From positions 124,001-188,000 of the forward strand of contig JACNKX010000097.1 in the NCBI GenBank assembly GCA_014381825.1: a DNA stretch of 64,000 nt. The letters are read 5' to 3'. Positions 46,092-55,644 of the stretch are shown in pieces. The position numbers and the translations under genes were made by a program. The notes under the pieces were generated by a model. The model searched no databases, had not been told where the DNA came from, and saw only the letters and a program-made list of their open reading frames with translations. This DNA is from Planctomycetota bacterium. Its GTDB lineage: Bacteria; Planctomycetota; Planctomycetia; Pirellulales; Pirellulaceae. Numbering within the stretch: position 1 is the stretch's first letter; each line of letters opens with the position of its first letter.

Positions 46092-46359
46092 GAAAGACTC
46101 CATTAAGAGAGTGGATTCGATTGATTTCCGGTGATTAACATTCGGTGCAGTGAGTCGCAGTCTATCAGATTGGGCAGATACGCTCAAATTCAAATCACGT
46201 TATGTACCTTCCATCGGGCGATATCCCCCCGAATACGATTCCCGAGTTCAATTGACACGTCTGACCCTTCCGTCGAGAATATGACCGGTCCCACATTTGA
46301 CGCGGATCGGCATAGATTCGCTCCCACCCCCCTGCCCCGCTAAACAACCGAGAAAACCC

Positions 46360-47703
46360 ATGCTGCATCGTCGCGAGCTGCTTCAAGTGGGAGGTTCATC
46401 ATTCTTGGGGATGACTTTACCCGGCGTACTCGCCGGGCAAGCGGCGGCAGCGGGCGAAACGCGAAGGGCCAAATCGGTCGTCTTGGTGTTTCTTAGTGGT
46501 GGTGGCAGCCATATCGATATGTTCGATCCGAAACCGGAAGCGTCTGCTGTGAAAGGCGAGTTCGAACCGATCGCAACACAGATTCCGGGTGTCCAATTTA
46601 GCGAGATGATGCCAGGTTTGGCCAAACGAGCCGATCAACTTTCGATCGTCCGTTCGATGTCCCATGGAGATAACCGACACCTTTCGGGATCGCACAATAC
46701 GTTGACTGGTGCGGTTCAAATGTTTCGAGGTGACTCAAACGAAGACAAGTCACTGAACCGAGGGGACTGGCCCTGCTACGGTTCGGCCATCGATTATCTC
46801 CAGCCGCGAGCTGATGGCTTGCCGAGCCATGTGACGTTGCCAAACCCGTTGATCGAGGGCAACCTTGTCTGGCCCGGTCAGCACGCGGGTTTCCTTGGTT
46901 CGAAATACGACCCGTTTACCCTCAAGGGTGATCCCAACAGCGACGACTTCAAGGTCAGCGGCCTAAGCCTTGCTGATGGTCTCAGTATTGGGCGACTGGA
47001 AAATCGCTGGCGGCTTCTGAATCAAGTGGGCCAGCAGAAGCCTCGCCTTGGCGATTCGCCGAGCGGCCAACAACTCACGAATCAGCAACAAGCCGCTTAC
47101 TCCATGCTCACGTCGTCGGGTTTGAGCAAGGCGTTGCAGATTCAGAAGGAATCGGCAAACGATCGTGAGCGTTACGGTCGAAGCACGATGGGACAGACAT
47201 TGTTAATGGCCCGTCGGCTGGTCGAGGCAGAAGTTCCGGTCATCCAATGCAATATGGGCATCGTTCAATCGTGGGACACGCACGTCAGGCATTTTCCACG
47301 TTTGAAGAACGATCTTCTGCCGCCGCTCGACCAGGGAGTCAGCGCGTTGTTGGACGATTTACAGGAACGAAGCTTACTCAATCAAACACTGATAATTGTC
47401 GTTGGTGAGTTCGGACGGACGCCAACGATTTCACCGCTGCCCAACGAAACAATTCCGGGCCGACACCATTGGGCGTCTGCCTACTCGGCGGTGTTTGCTG
47501 GTGCGGGCGTTCGCGGCGGACAGGTAGTTGGAAAAACGGACGCCACGGGCGCTCAGCCCGTAACCGTGCCTTGGCATCCCAACGATATTGGCGCAACGAT
47601 CTACGATTCACTGGGTATTGATCCGCGTTCAGAAGTGCATGATCAACTTGCGCGACCGATCCGGCTGAATCGAGGCAAAGTTATGGACGTGCTGTTCAGT
47701 TGA
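46360..47703 (+). CDS. DUF1501 family protein, unpaired (GRHHW variant)
   Basis: 447 residues. Leader HRRELLQVGGSSFLGMTLPGVLAG is Tat-type. DUF1501 landmarks: LVFLSGGGSHIDMFDPKPEA near 45-65, DGLPSHVTLPNPL, RERYGRSTMGQTLLMARRLVE, VVGEFGRTPTI and GRHHWASAYSAVFAGAGVRGG, so GRDHWP is here GRHHW. The frame reads back to 46297; ATG 46360 is preferred, since it puts the Tat leader at the N-terminus. No cytochrome-type partner is adjacent on this strand; the convergent DUF1501 gene at 47.7 kb belongs to another unit. Confidence 0.9.
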   Translation: MLHRRELLQVGGSSFLGMTLPGVLAGQAAAAGETRRAKSVVLVFLSGGGSHIDMFDPKPEASAVKGEFEPIATQIPGVQFSEMMPGLAKRADQLSIVRSMSHGDNRHLSGSHNTLTGAVQMFRGDSNEDKSLNRGDWPCYGSAIDYLQPRADGLPSHVTLPNPLIEGNLVWPGQHAGFLGSKYDPFTLKGDPNSDDFKVSGLSLADGLSIGRLENRWRLLNQVGQQKPRLGDSPSGQQLTNQQQAAYSMLTSSGLSKALQIQKESANDRERYGRSTMGQTLLMARRLVEAEVPVIQCNMGIVQSWDTHVRHFPRLKNDLLPPLDQGVSALLDDLQERSLLNQTLIIVVGEFGRTPTISPLPNETIPGRHHWASAYSAVFAGAGVRGGQVVGKTDATGAQPVTVPWHPNDIGATIYDSLGIDPRSEVHDQLARPIRLNRGKVMDVLFS

Positions 47704-47740
47704 TCTGTTCCGCGAGTTATCGAGTCGCGTGCGGCCGACA

Positions 47741-47759
47741 GACATCATGCGATGATGTC
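47741..47759. terminator. Hairpin between two convergent DUF1501 genes
   Basis: A perfect eight-base stem GACATCAT/ATGATGTC with a three-base loop GCG. It lies 37 bases after one stop codon and overlaps the last codons of the convergent gene. A bidirectional terminator is possible, but no clear T-run follows. Confidence 0.4.
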
Positions 47760-49151
47760 GTGTAAGACATGACCGTTCACATCGGTGAGACGAAAATCCC
47801 GACCCGAATAGCGGTAGGTCAATCGCTCGTGATCCAGACCAAGCATGTGCAGGATCGTCGCATGTAGGTCGTGCAGATGCACGGGGCTCTCGACGGCGTG
47901 GTAGCCGAATTCATCGGTCGCTCCGTACGTCGTTCCTGCCTTGATTCCGCCGCCGGCCATCCAAAACGTAAAGCCCTGTGCATGATGTCCTCGCCCGGTT
48001 TTGTTTTGAACTTCGGGAGTTCGTCCGAACTCGGTGCCCCAGACAACGAGCGTCTCGTCCAACAGTCCGCGCTGTTTAAGATCTCGAATCAACCCGGCGA
48101 TTGGCTTGTCGCAAGCCTTGGCGTTGCCTCCGTGTCCTTTCACGAGGCCACTGTGTTGATCCCAGCGACCGCCTCGACCGCCGGTATGCGCAACATGGAC
48201 AAATCGCACGCCTCGCTCGACGAATCGCCGCGCCAATAAAAGCTCGCGCCCGTAGTTCTCGGTCGAAGCGTCATCGATGCCATAGAGCGATAGCGCCTGC
48301 TGTGATTCGTCGGAGATGTCGAGTACTTCCGGCGCGTGTGCCTGCATGCGAAACGCCAATTCAAAAGAAGCAATGCGCGCTTCGAGCATTTCGTCCCGCC
48401 CCGTTTGTTCGAGCTGCTCACGATTGCCCGCCTGAAGCAAATCGAGCATGCGGCGCTGGTCGGCGGCATTGGTAGAATTGTTATCGATGTTGCTAAAGCG
48501 AGCGTCTTTCGCGGGGATCCGATTCGTTCCGATCATTGTGCCCTGGTAGGCGGCAGGTAGAAATGCGGCCCCAAAGTTTCTTTGGCCTGAATAAGTCAAA
48601 GGCGGGCAGATCGTGACGAAGCCGGGGAGATTCTTGTTCTCTGAGCCGAGTCCATAGGTTACCCACGCCCCGATACTCGGTCTCATAAACGACTGCGAAC
48701 CCGTGTGCAATTCGAGCGTCGCGGGCGTGTGTGCATTGTTGTTTCCGTACATCGACTTAATGAAACATAGATCATCGGCAACTTCACTGACGTGTGGAAA
48801 CAAGTCACTAACCCACGCTCCGGATTTGCCATGCCGCTGAAACCTCCATGGCGACTTCAGAATTGTGTCAAGATTCGCATTGAACTTGTTTCGCCCTGTA
48901 TTCACGGAATCGGGCAGCTTCTTTCCGTGCTGCCGCTCAAGCTCTGGTCGGTAGTCGAACGAGTCGATATGCGACGCGCCGCCGTGCATATAAAGAAAGA
49001 TAACGCTCCGTGCTTTCGGTGGAAAATGCGGAGGCTTTGGAGCCAAGGGATTCGCCGTCGCCGCGGACGCGTCCAAATGTGCTAGCGCAGACAAGGCGAG
49101 CGATCCGAATCCACACCCTGCGTTGCTAAGCCATTGGCGGCGATTGAACAT
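47745..49151 (-). CDS. DUF1501 family protein (paired, GFTFWMAGGG subgroup)
   Basis: 468 residues. N-terminus NRRQWLSNAGCGFGSLALSAL is Tat-like. DUF1501 landmarks: FLYMHGGASHIDSFDYRPEL near 50-70, RPSIGAWVTYGLGS, LLARRFVERGVRFVHVAHTGG, WGTEFGRTPEVQNKTGRGHHAQ and GFTFWMAGGGIKAGT; the Asp of GRDH is Gly here (GRGHH). C-terminal HATILHMLGLDHERLTYRYSGRDFRLTDV closely matches the 17.8 kb paralogue. Start ATG 49151 has AGGAG seven bases upstream. It lies 25 bp after the PSCyt1/LamG/DUF1553 gene, an operon-like pair. Confidence 0.92.
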   Translation of the reverse strand: MFNRRQWLSNAGCGFGSLALSALAHLDASAATANPLAPKPPHFPPKARSVIFLYMHGGASHIDSFDYRPELERQHGKKLPDSVNTGRNKFNANLDTILKSPWRFQRHGKSGAWVSDLFPHVSEVADDLCFIKSMYGNNNAHTPATLELHTGSQSFMRPSIGAWVTYGLGSENKNLPGFVTICPPLTYSGQRNFGAAFLPAAYQGTMIGTNRIPAKDARFSNIDNNSTNAADQRRMLDLLQAGNREQLEQTGRDEMLEARIASFELAFRMQAHAPEVLDISDESQQALSLYGIDDASTENYGRELLLARRFVERGVRFVHVAHTGGRGGRWDQHSGLVKGHGGNAKACDKPIAGLIRDLKQRGLLDETLVVWGTEFGRTPEVQNKTGRGHHAQGFTFWMAGGGIKAGTTYGATDEFGYHAVESPVHLHDLHATILHMLGLDHERLTYRYSGRDFRLTDVNGHVLHDIIA

Positions 49152-49176
49152 CTTTCACTCCTGATCACCGAAAGCG

Positions 49177-52100
49177 TCAGTCTACGTGAGCAAATTCGTT
49201 AAGACAAAACAATGACTGACAAAGCATCTGCCAAGCTGCGTCTTTGTTGTCGGCGTCGGCAATGAATTGTTCAGCTCGGTCAAGCTCGGTATTGGAAGGA
49301 CCTCGTAACAAAGCGAGTCGATACGCGAGTTGGATTCGACCGCGCGAATCAAGATCAGCGCGATGCAATAGTCGTTCCGCAAAGTACCGCGCCTGTTCGA
49401 TCACGAACGGACTATTCATTAAGAACAGTGCCTGTGGTGCTACGGTCGTCACTTCGCGACGGGCCGTTATCGAGTTTGGATCGCCAAAGTCGAACACCTG
49501 TAACATTTCATGAACGGCTGCGCCACGAACCACCGGCAGATAAATGCTACGCCGATTCGTATGGTAGTTCGCGGTCTCGGCATTGACATCATCGACGCTG
49601 AACATCTTCGGCTTCCAATCATTAACCGTACCGCCGATACGCAGATCGAGTTGGCCGCTGGTCGCGAGAATCGAGTCGCGGAGAGCTTCCGCTTCGAGAC
49701 GGCGTCGGTTCATTCGCCACAGGAGCTGATTGGCGGAGTCGATTGATTGACTGCCGTTGCCATGGGCGTGACGTTGCCCCGTTGTCTGGCGATAAGCAGC
49801 CGAAAGCAATATTTGTCGATGCAGTTGTTTGACCGACCAACCTCCATTAACGAGCTGTGAAGCGATCCAGTCGAGTAACTCCGGGTGCGAGGGGCGTTCG
49901 CCCAGTCGACCGAAGTTGTCTGGAGTGCGAACGAGCCCCTCGCCGAAATGCCATTGCCAGACGCGATTGGCCATGACGCGGGCGGTCAGCGGGTGCGATC
50001 GGCTTGTCAGCCAACGAGCGAGCTCAAGCCGACCGCTTTGATCTTTTGGGATCGAAGACTGGTCCGCCTCTTTCGTTGGAGCGGAGCTGCTCATGCTTGT
50101 CGCAACGATACGCGGGAAGCGGCGTGGTATAAGTTTGCCGAGACTGTTGCGGTCACCGGCGATGTGGACTCGCAAATCCGCCGGTGCTTCAGCGTCGAAC
50201 GCAATCATCGCCAATTCTGCATCCGGCACGTGCATCTTTGCGATCGCATCTGCCTCAGCATCGAAGCTCGCGAGGCGCGTTTGCGCAGCTTCTGAATAGA
50301 ACTGTCTAGCGTCGTCACCGACGATGAAAGGAGTTTGCTTTTCATCGTCGAATAACTGCCTTAGCCGCTCACTAGCTTTGTCGATCAGAACATTGACTTC
50401 ATCAACCGCCGTTGGCTCCGACACCGCTAACGCGTGCAGCGCATTGCGTTCGTCAGCTTGGGCGATGGAAAGCAGCGACACGAACCGTCGAACGATGCTA
50501 GGCACTAGTCCGTTCTTGGCGGCCTGATCGTAGTTAAATCTTGGAGAGTCACGCCGCGCGGTATCGCGAAGGCGTCGTCGTTCTGCTTCAACCTGAGCTA
50601 CGTTGTGCGCGGGAGTCGAGTCGACTGCGCGCGCGTAAAGCTGCTTGATCTCGACGGGCGTCAACAGCCGGTTCCAAAGTGCGACATCATCAAGCGAGCC
50701 ACGAAAGCCGTTCGTTTCGGCGCCGATGCGGAAGGTCTGAGGCGAGTTAAAAGTCGCCTTCTGGCTGACGGTCGAAATCGCCACGTTGCCGGTTTGTTGA
50801 CCGTCGATAAACACATTTCCCGACCCATCGCGATCCGACGTAAAGGCAACGTGATGCCACCGCGCGTCTGCAAGCTTAGCCAGTTGGTCGGAGGAAGGCT
50901 TGATATCGATTGATCGTTTGCCGGCGGAGTGTCGCAAGTAGATTCCGTTATATCCGCCGGGACGGAGCGCAACGAACCACATCGCTGCTTGATACTTCGC
51001 GGCCATCAACGTGTCGGCTGTTTGAGGCGTGTAGCCTTTGGCTGTTCGCAACCAGAACGAGACGCTGAAGTCCGTTGAGGTTCCGAATGTCAACGGCGAG
51101 TTTTGTGCAGGGATTGCAACCACTTCCTTTTGGCCATCGAATCGCAAGGCCTTGCCGAGTTGACCATCGGTTGGCACTGGTATCGCGTCTGTGGCGGACG
51201 AATCAACGTTCGACAATACGCCGTCCGGCCCGGTCGATGCTTTGACAGCGCGGTCGTTGACTTCATCAAACGTCCAATGTGCGACCGCCGGCGCATCGTC
51301 CTGTAGACGCATTAATCGCGACGCGGCCAACATGTACTCCAACTGTCGTTGACGGGCCGCCGCAATCAATTCCGCGTTGGCTTGCTTCGTGACATCTGTG
51401 ATTGCTTTCTCGTGGGCTGACTTTCGTGTTTGATATTCATTTCGTGCCTGCGTTACTGAGGGAAGCTCGAACGGTCGCTCCGGCCAGTAAGAAGGGTTCT
51501 TGTCCGTATCGATCACGCTGACCGTGCTGCGAAAGATTCCTGCGAGCGCGTAGTAGTCGCTGGTCGGAATCGGATCAAACTTGTGATCGTGACACCGGGC
51601 ACACGCTAACGTGAGTCCCATCAGGGAACGCCCTAACACATCGATCTGATCGTCGACGACGTCCAGGGCCATCAACTCCTTGTCTTGCATCCCCAAGCCT
51701 TTGGGAGCGATCGCCAGAAACCCTGTCGCCGCCAAACGGTCGGTGTAAGTTTCGGAATCTTCGGTTGGTGGGAGCAAGTCGCCGGCGAGTTGGTCGACCA
51801 GGAACTGGTCATAGGGTTTGTCTGAATTAAGTGCCCGCACCACGTAATCACGGTAACGCCACGCGTTCGGATAAACGTAATCGAAACCACCGCCGTTCGT
51901 ATCTGCGTACCGGGCGATGTCGAGCCAGTGTCGCCCCCAACGTTCCCCGTACTGTGGCGACGCGAGTAGTCGGTCGACCAATCGGTCGTAGACGTCGGGC
52001 CGGTCATCGTCCAAGAACTCGTCAACGTCTTCCGGTGTCGGAGGAAGACCGAGTAAGTCAACCGTAACGCGTCGTATTAGTATCCGACGGTTGGCTTTTG

Positions 52101-52659
52101 GCGACAACGACAGGCCTTGCGATTCGAGTTTGTGCAAGACAAATCGATCGATCGGCGTACGCACTCGCGCCGCCTGTATGACGTCTGGGGAGGCTGGATC
52201 ACGAATTGGTTGAAATGCCCACCACTCGCGATCGTCGGCGCTAAAAGCTTTATCGCCACGGCCCGCGCGAACCGGAATCGACGTGCCAGGCAATACCGCT
52301 CCATCACGAACCCATCGTTGGAGCAGTTCGATCTCTTCCGAGGGAAGCCGAGCGTCGGGCGGCATCTTCAACTTGGCGGTATATCGCACCGCCTGAATCA
52401 GCGGGCTCTGGTCTGGCTTGCCGGGAATTGCAGTAGGCCCCGTCGAGCCTCCTTTCGCAATACCATCGACCGACGTTAACGATAGCCCATTCTGTGGCTC
52501 GTCAGCGCCATGACATTCGCCACATCGTTCGATCAACAACGGTCGAATGCGACGTTCAAAAAAGTCCGCGCTTCGCTCCGCGGCCAGCGTAGCGTGAGAG
52601 CATACGATCGTGATGGCGATGACCGCGAGGACTTTCTTCAATTCGACGATGCCGCTCAT
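49177..52659 (-). CDS. PSCyt1-DUF1549-LamG-DUF1553 exported protein
   Basis: 1160 residues. Signal peptide 1-27 (VLAVIAITIVCSHATLA). PSCyt1 with CGECH at 46-50 and MPPDARLP as a possible Met ligand segment. DUF1549 (about 165-365; DLLGLPPTPEDVDEFL, YGERWGRHWLDIARYAD) ends with CARCHDHKFDPIP near 352. A LamG jelly roll is inserted at about 470-690 (FSVSFWLRTAKG, ADARWHHVAFTSDRDGSGNVFIDG, GSLDDVALWNRLLTPVEIKQLY). After a helical spacer, DUF1553 is at about 890-1130 (RWLTSRSHPLTARVMANRVWQWHFG, RPSHPELLDWIAS). The DUF1501 partner follows 25 bp on. It diverges from the ceramidase-like gene with 67 bp between starts. Confidence 0.9.
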   Translation of the reverse strand: MSGIVELKKVLAVIAITIVCSHATLAAERSADFFERRIRPLLIERCGECHGADEPQNGLSLTSVDGIAKGGSTGPTAIPGKPDQSPLIQAVRYTAKLKMPPDARLPSEEIELLQRWVRDGAVLPGTSIPVRAGRGDKAFSADDREWWAFQPIRDPASPDVIQAARVRTPIDRFVLHKLESQGLSLSPKANRRILIRRVTVDLLGLPPTPEDVDEFLDDDRPDVYDRLVDRLLASPQYGERWGRHWLDIARYADTNGGGFDYVYPNAWRYRDYVVRALNSDKPYDQFLVDQLAGDLLPPTEDSETYTDRLAATGFLAIAPKGLGMQDKELMALDVVDDQIDVLGRSLMGLTLACARCHDHKFDPIPTSDYYALAGIFRSTVSVIDTDKNPSYWPERPFELPSVTQARNEYQTRKSAHEKAITDVTKQANAELIAAARQRQLEYMLAASRLMRLQDDAPAVAHWTFDEVNDRAVKASTGPDGVLSNVDSSATDAIPVPTDGQLGKALRFDGQKEVVAIPAQNSPLTFGTSTDFSVSFWLRTAKGYTPQTADTLMAAKYQAAMWFVALRPGGYNGIYLRHSAGKRSIDIKPSSDQLAKLADARWHHVAFTSDRDGSGNVFIDGQQTGNVAISTVSQKATFNSPQTFRIGAETNGFRGSLDDVALWNRLLTPVEIKQLYARAVDSTPAHNVAQVEAERRRLRDTARRDSPRFNYDQAAKNGLVPSIVRRFVSLLSIAQADERNALHALAVSEPTAVDEVNVLIDKASERLRQLFDDEKQTPFIVGDDARQFYSEAAQTRLASFDAEADAIAKMHVPDAELAMIAFDAEAPADLRVHIAGDRNSLGKLIPRRFPRIVATSMSSSAPTKEADQSSIPKDQSGRLELARWLTSRSHPLTARVMANRVWQWHFGEGLVRTPDNFGRLGERPSHPELLDWIASQLVNGGWSVKQLHRQILLSAAYRQTTGQRHAHGNGSQSIDSANQLLWRMNRRRLEAEALRDSILATSGQLDLRIGGTVNDWKPKMFSVDDVNAETANYHTNRRSIYLPVVRGAAVHEMLQVFDFGDPNSITARREVTTVAPQALFLMNSPFVIEQARYFAERLLHRADLDSRGRIQLAYRLALLRGPSNTELDRAEQFIADADNKDAAWQMLCQSLFCLNEFAHVD

Positions 52660-52668
52660 TCAGATCAG

Positions 52669-52674
52669 TATAAT
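52669..52674 (+). promoter_or_regulatory. Possible -10 element for the ceramidase-like gene
   Basis: TATAAT within GATCAGTATAATGGG, 53 bases before ATG 52727. No convincing -35 at 16-18 bases was found, so this is weak. Confidence 0.25.
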
Positions 52675-52726
52675 GGGAATCCGGTCGAATGAGCCAAGTG
52701 ATCACCGCAACGAGAGGTAATTCGCG

Positions 52727-54118
52727 ATGAGAATTTCGAGCCTCGTACTTTTTCTCGCTATGTATTCTCTTTCTGAGTGCGAATCGGCAGCTGCCGACGG
52801 CGAGCTCGAGATTGCCACGTTTTCGGTCGAAATCACTCCAGCACTGGGGCTGCCCGTCGGACAAGGCTTCATTCCAATTCTTGAAACTGCCGAGCATCCG
52901 CTTTTTGCTCGTGGGATACTGCTGAAGGACTCAGGGACAGCATGTGTCATTTGCACGCTTGATTTAATGGAAGTGCATAACGAATCCTACGACTTCTTGC
53001 GCCAAGCAATTGCATCAGCGGCGGGAGTTGACGAATCGCACGTGGCGCTCCAATGTCTCCACCAGCACACGGCACCTGCGGTCGCGACGGGCGCGCAACG
53101 ATACGAACTTGAGGAGGACGATTCGCGACGTATCGCGACTGCCGACTACCTGGTGCAATTGGCAAAGAATCTGTCGAAGGCGGTAAGCGAAAGCAAGAAG
53201 AACTGGAAGCGGGTTACGCATATTGGTAGCGGTCGCGCGAAGGTCGAGCAGGTTGCTTCCAATCGGAGAATCGAAAGGCCGGACGGTTCGATCCAGGGAC
53301 GAAGCAGCAATACGAAATCAGCTCCAGCACTGCGTGAGTTGCCGGAAGGTCTGATCGATCCCTGGGTGCGGACGGTTTCTCTAGAAGAAGGCGATCGCCC
53401 TGTAGCACAATTGCACTATTACGCTTCACATCCGCAGAGTTTCTACGGTGATGGTCGTGCCAGCTCCGATGTACCAGGAATCATTCGCGAGCAGCTTGAG
53501 AAAGATACCGGAGCGTTTCAGCTTTACCTAACTGGGTGCGGAGGCGATGTCGCCTTTGGCAAGTACAATGATGGATCACGCGCCGCCCGGTCGGAATTGG
53601 TGGCCCGGCTGCAGGCTGGCATCGAGAAGAGCATCACGAGCATCACGCGCGAGACCGCCGCGCCGCTGAAGTGGTCGGTCGATTCGATGTCATTTCCCAT
53701 GCGAACCGACGAGCCGTTCTCTGAGGCCGCAAACCGGCGTATCCTCGCCGATCCCGATGCAGGCGCTGGGCAGCGTCGCAAGGCGGCGATCGCGCTGGCG
53801 TGGATCGAACGCGTGAAATCTGGCAGGCCCGTGCAGTTGAGTTGCTTGGCGATCGGCCGCGTGCGAATGTTGCATCTGCCGGGTGAGCCTTTTGTGCAAT
53901 ATCAACTCGCGGCGCAGAAGATGCTTGCTGACCAGTTCGTGTGCGTCGCAGGTTACGGCGACTGTGGAATGGGCTATATCGGAGGCGATCGTATCTATAA
54001 CGATCGTGGCGGCTATGAGCAGACATATGCATTCGCCGGGCCTTGCGAAGACTTGCTATCGCAGACGATGAAGCGGCTACTGACAGCGGCGAGCACCGAC
54101 GAATCTCCAACGCCCTGA
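52727..54118 (+). CDS. Exported neutral/alkaline ceramidase-like (N-terminal domain) protein
   Basis: 463 residues. Signal peptide 1-23. It resembles the N-terminal domain of neutral non-lysosomal ceramidase and a widespread bacterial relative. The opening motif FSVEITPALGLPVGQGF, then ICTLDLMEVHN, VALQCLHQHTAPAV (histidines corresponding to the zinc site HxH), LHYYASHPQSFYGDGRASSDVPGIIRE and YLTGCGGDVAFGKYND match in order. The C-terminal Ig-like part of true ceramidase is absent, so activity on ceramide is only inferred; many short homologues hydrolyse other amides or are uncharacterised. Start ATG 52727 with AGAGG ten bases upstream. Divergent from a PSCyt1/DUF1501 pair. Confidence 0.75.
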   Translation: MRISSLVLFLAMYSLSECESAAADGELEIATFSVEITPALGLPVGQGFIPILETAEHPLFARGILLKDSGTACVICTLDLMEVHNESYDFLRQAIASAAGVDESHVALQCLHQHTAPAVATGAQRYELEEDDSRRIATADYLVQLAKNLSKAVSESKKNWKRVTHIGSGRAKVEQVASNRRIERPDGSIQGRSSNTKSAPALRELPEGLIDPWVRTVSLEEGDRPVAQLHYYASHPQSFYGDGRASSDVPGIIREQLEKDTGAFQLYLTGCGGDVAFGKYNDGSRAARSELVARLQAGIEKSITSITRETAAPLKWSVDSMSFPMRTDEPFSEAANRRILADPDAGAGQRRKAAIALAWIERVKSGRPVQLSCLAIGRVRMLHLPGEPFVQYQLAAQKMLADQFVCVAGYGDCGMGYIGGDRIYNDRGGYEQTYAFAGPCEDLLSQTMKRLLTAASTDESPTP

Positions 54119-54188
54119 ACGTCGCTTCGTTGATGCTGCTCTTGGATTAACTTTCACTTTGTGACTGACGCTGCAAACCGGGCACGTG

Positions 54189-55307
54189 CTATTTGACTCC
54201 AGGTTTTCGAAGCAGCTCGACGATCTCCGCATATCCTTCGCGGTCGAGGCTGGGGTCGTCTTCGAAGGCACCGGCCAATCCCCTCGCCGCAATGTCCATC
54301 GCTCCTGCTGTGTCGACGCCTCGATCAACCAAGATCTGGATTATCGTCTTGCGGCGCATCACAATCGCTGTTCTAAGAGGTGCCGCGCCGTAATCTTGCT
54401 CGCGCCGCTCGATATCCGCACCGTGGTCCAGCAGCCACTCGAACCACTCCGGCTGGTCTGCGTAGATGCACATGTGCAACGAGGGTGGGATTCCGTCCAA
54501 ACCTTCGAGCGCCTCCGGTTTCTCCGCCAGAATGTTTTCCGCGAGGGCGTAATCTCCGGCCTCGAAAGCATCGAAGATTGAAGGTTGTTGGGGAGGTGCG
54601 GTGAAGTCATCCAAGGGTGGAGTCAATTCGAAAGGGCCCACCTGGGCGGCGAGCACGCGAAAGCCGCAATACCGCCCGCGATTGCCCGGCCCCCAGCCTT
54701 CGCGTCGGGCGGCACGGCACGCGGCGGTCGTGTTGTAATAACTGCCACCTCGCACCGCGCGACAGGGATTCGCGCGCCAAAACAAATCCTGACACCATTC
54801 GCAGACGTTTCCCAGCATGTCATGGAATCCCCAATCGTTGGGTGCCTTCTGAGCAACCGTGTGCGGTCGGCCTTCAGCGTTGTCGAGGTACCAAGCAATC
54901 GAATCGGGGGCACCATATCTCGCCTCCTGGTTTCCCGCCCGGCAAGCGTATTCCCATTCCGCTTCGGTCGGTAGACGATACTCCCATCCGTCGCGAAGCA
55001 CTCCGGCTTGGCCGTCAATCTCGGTCAACTTGCTACAGAACGCGTTTGCCATGTCCCAGTTCACAGAGTCGACGGGCGCGTCCTTGCCGGCTCCTGCGTG
55101 GTCAGTTGGGTTTTCGCCGGTTACCCGTTCGTACTGCCTCTTCGTCACGGGAGTCGCACCGAGATAGAACTCATGCGACAACGTGACCTCACGCTTTCCT
55201 TCCCAGTACATGTGCCCCGGCTCACTCTGCGGGCTTCCCATGATGAACGAACCGGGAGTCACTTGGATCAGGCGCGCACCGCTCGAACTGATTAATTCCG
55301 CTGTCAT
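54189..55307 (-). CDS. FGE-like (SUMF1) domain fused to ankyrin repeats
   Basis: 372 residues. N-terminal SUMF1/FGE-sulfatase-type domain (about 1-225): FIMGSPQSEPGHMYWEGKREV, YRLPTEAEWEYACRAG, HDMLGNVCEWCQDLFW and AVRGGSYYNTTAACRAARREGWGPGNRGRYCGFRVL. A linker then leads to ankyrin-like repeats (about 245-372: SLHMCIYADQPEWFEWLLDHGADIERREQDYGAAPLRTAI). In human FGE, GGSY is followed by the two catalytic Cys (the CHRSYC stretch); here GGSY is followed by YNTTAAC, so the pair looks absent and sulfatase activation is unlikely. Cytoplasmic, with no leader. Start ATG 55307. The fusion is unusual; a role as sensor or binding protein is guesswork. Confidence 0.8.
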   Translation of the reverse strand: MTAELISSSGARLIQVTPGSFIMGSPQSEPGHMYWEGKREVTLSHEFYLGATPVTKRQYERVTGENPTDHAGAGKDAPVDSVNWDMANAFCSKLTEIDGQAGVLRDGWEYRLPTEAEWEYACRAGNQEARYGAPDSIAWYLDNAEGRPHTVAQKAPNDWGFHDMLGNVCEWCQDLFWRANPCRAVRGGSYYNTTAACRAARREGWGPGNRGRYCGFRVLAAQVGPFELTPPLDDFTAPPQQPSIFDAFEAGDYALAENILAEKPEALEGLDGIPPSLHMCIYADQPEWFEWLLDHGADIERREQDYGAAPLRTAIVMRRKTIIQILVDRGVDTAGAMDIAARGLAGAFEDDPSLDREGYAEIVELLRKPGVK

Positions 55308-55644
55308 TTACTCGGCCTCGTAGAACTCAATCATACTGATTAGCAATTCAATTCCTCATTTCGGGCGATGATAGCCAGCGGGACGAGCATTTGACAGTAC
55401 GCTGGCTGGCTGCGAGTTCTTGGTGATGGTCGGCGAGCCCTCGGCGGCTTAGGGCAGGCTGACGGGATCGATCCAGATTCAGTGACCGTGAGTTACCTAG
55501 AGCGGTCCTCCAGTAAGTGTAGCGTTGTTGCGTCAAGAATCCCTTTGATTCAGACCGCCACAGCCGCTATACGTCCGTGCGACTCGCACTAATTCAATCG
55601 GCAATCCGGTTCGACATCCATTTGTGTGTCCATGAAACCGAGGT
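55308..55644. other. Intergenic region without a supported gene
   Basis: 337 bases between the ankyrin fusion (reverse) and the frameshifted HEAT gene (forward), so it should hold two divergent promoters. I saw no clear -10/-35 pair and no coding frame of convincing composition. A short inverted AGCGGTC/GACCGCC match near 55500 and 55553 is probably coincidence. Confidence 0.4.

Noticed and set aside
54189-55307. Calling the FGE-like fusion the sulfatase maturase
   Set aside because: The cysteine pair expected after GGSY is not present in the sequence read by eye.
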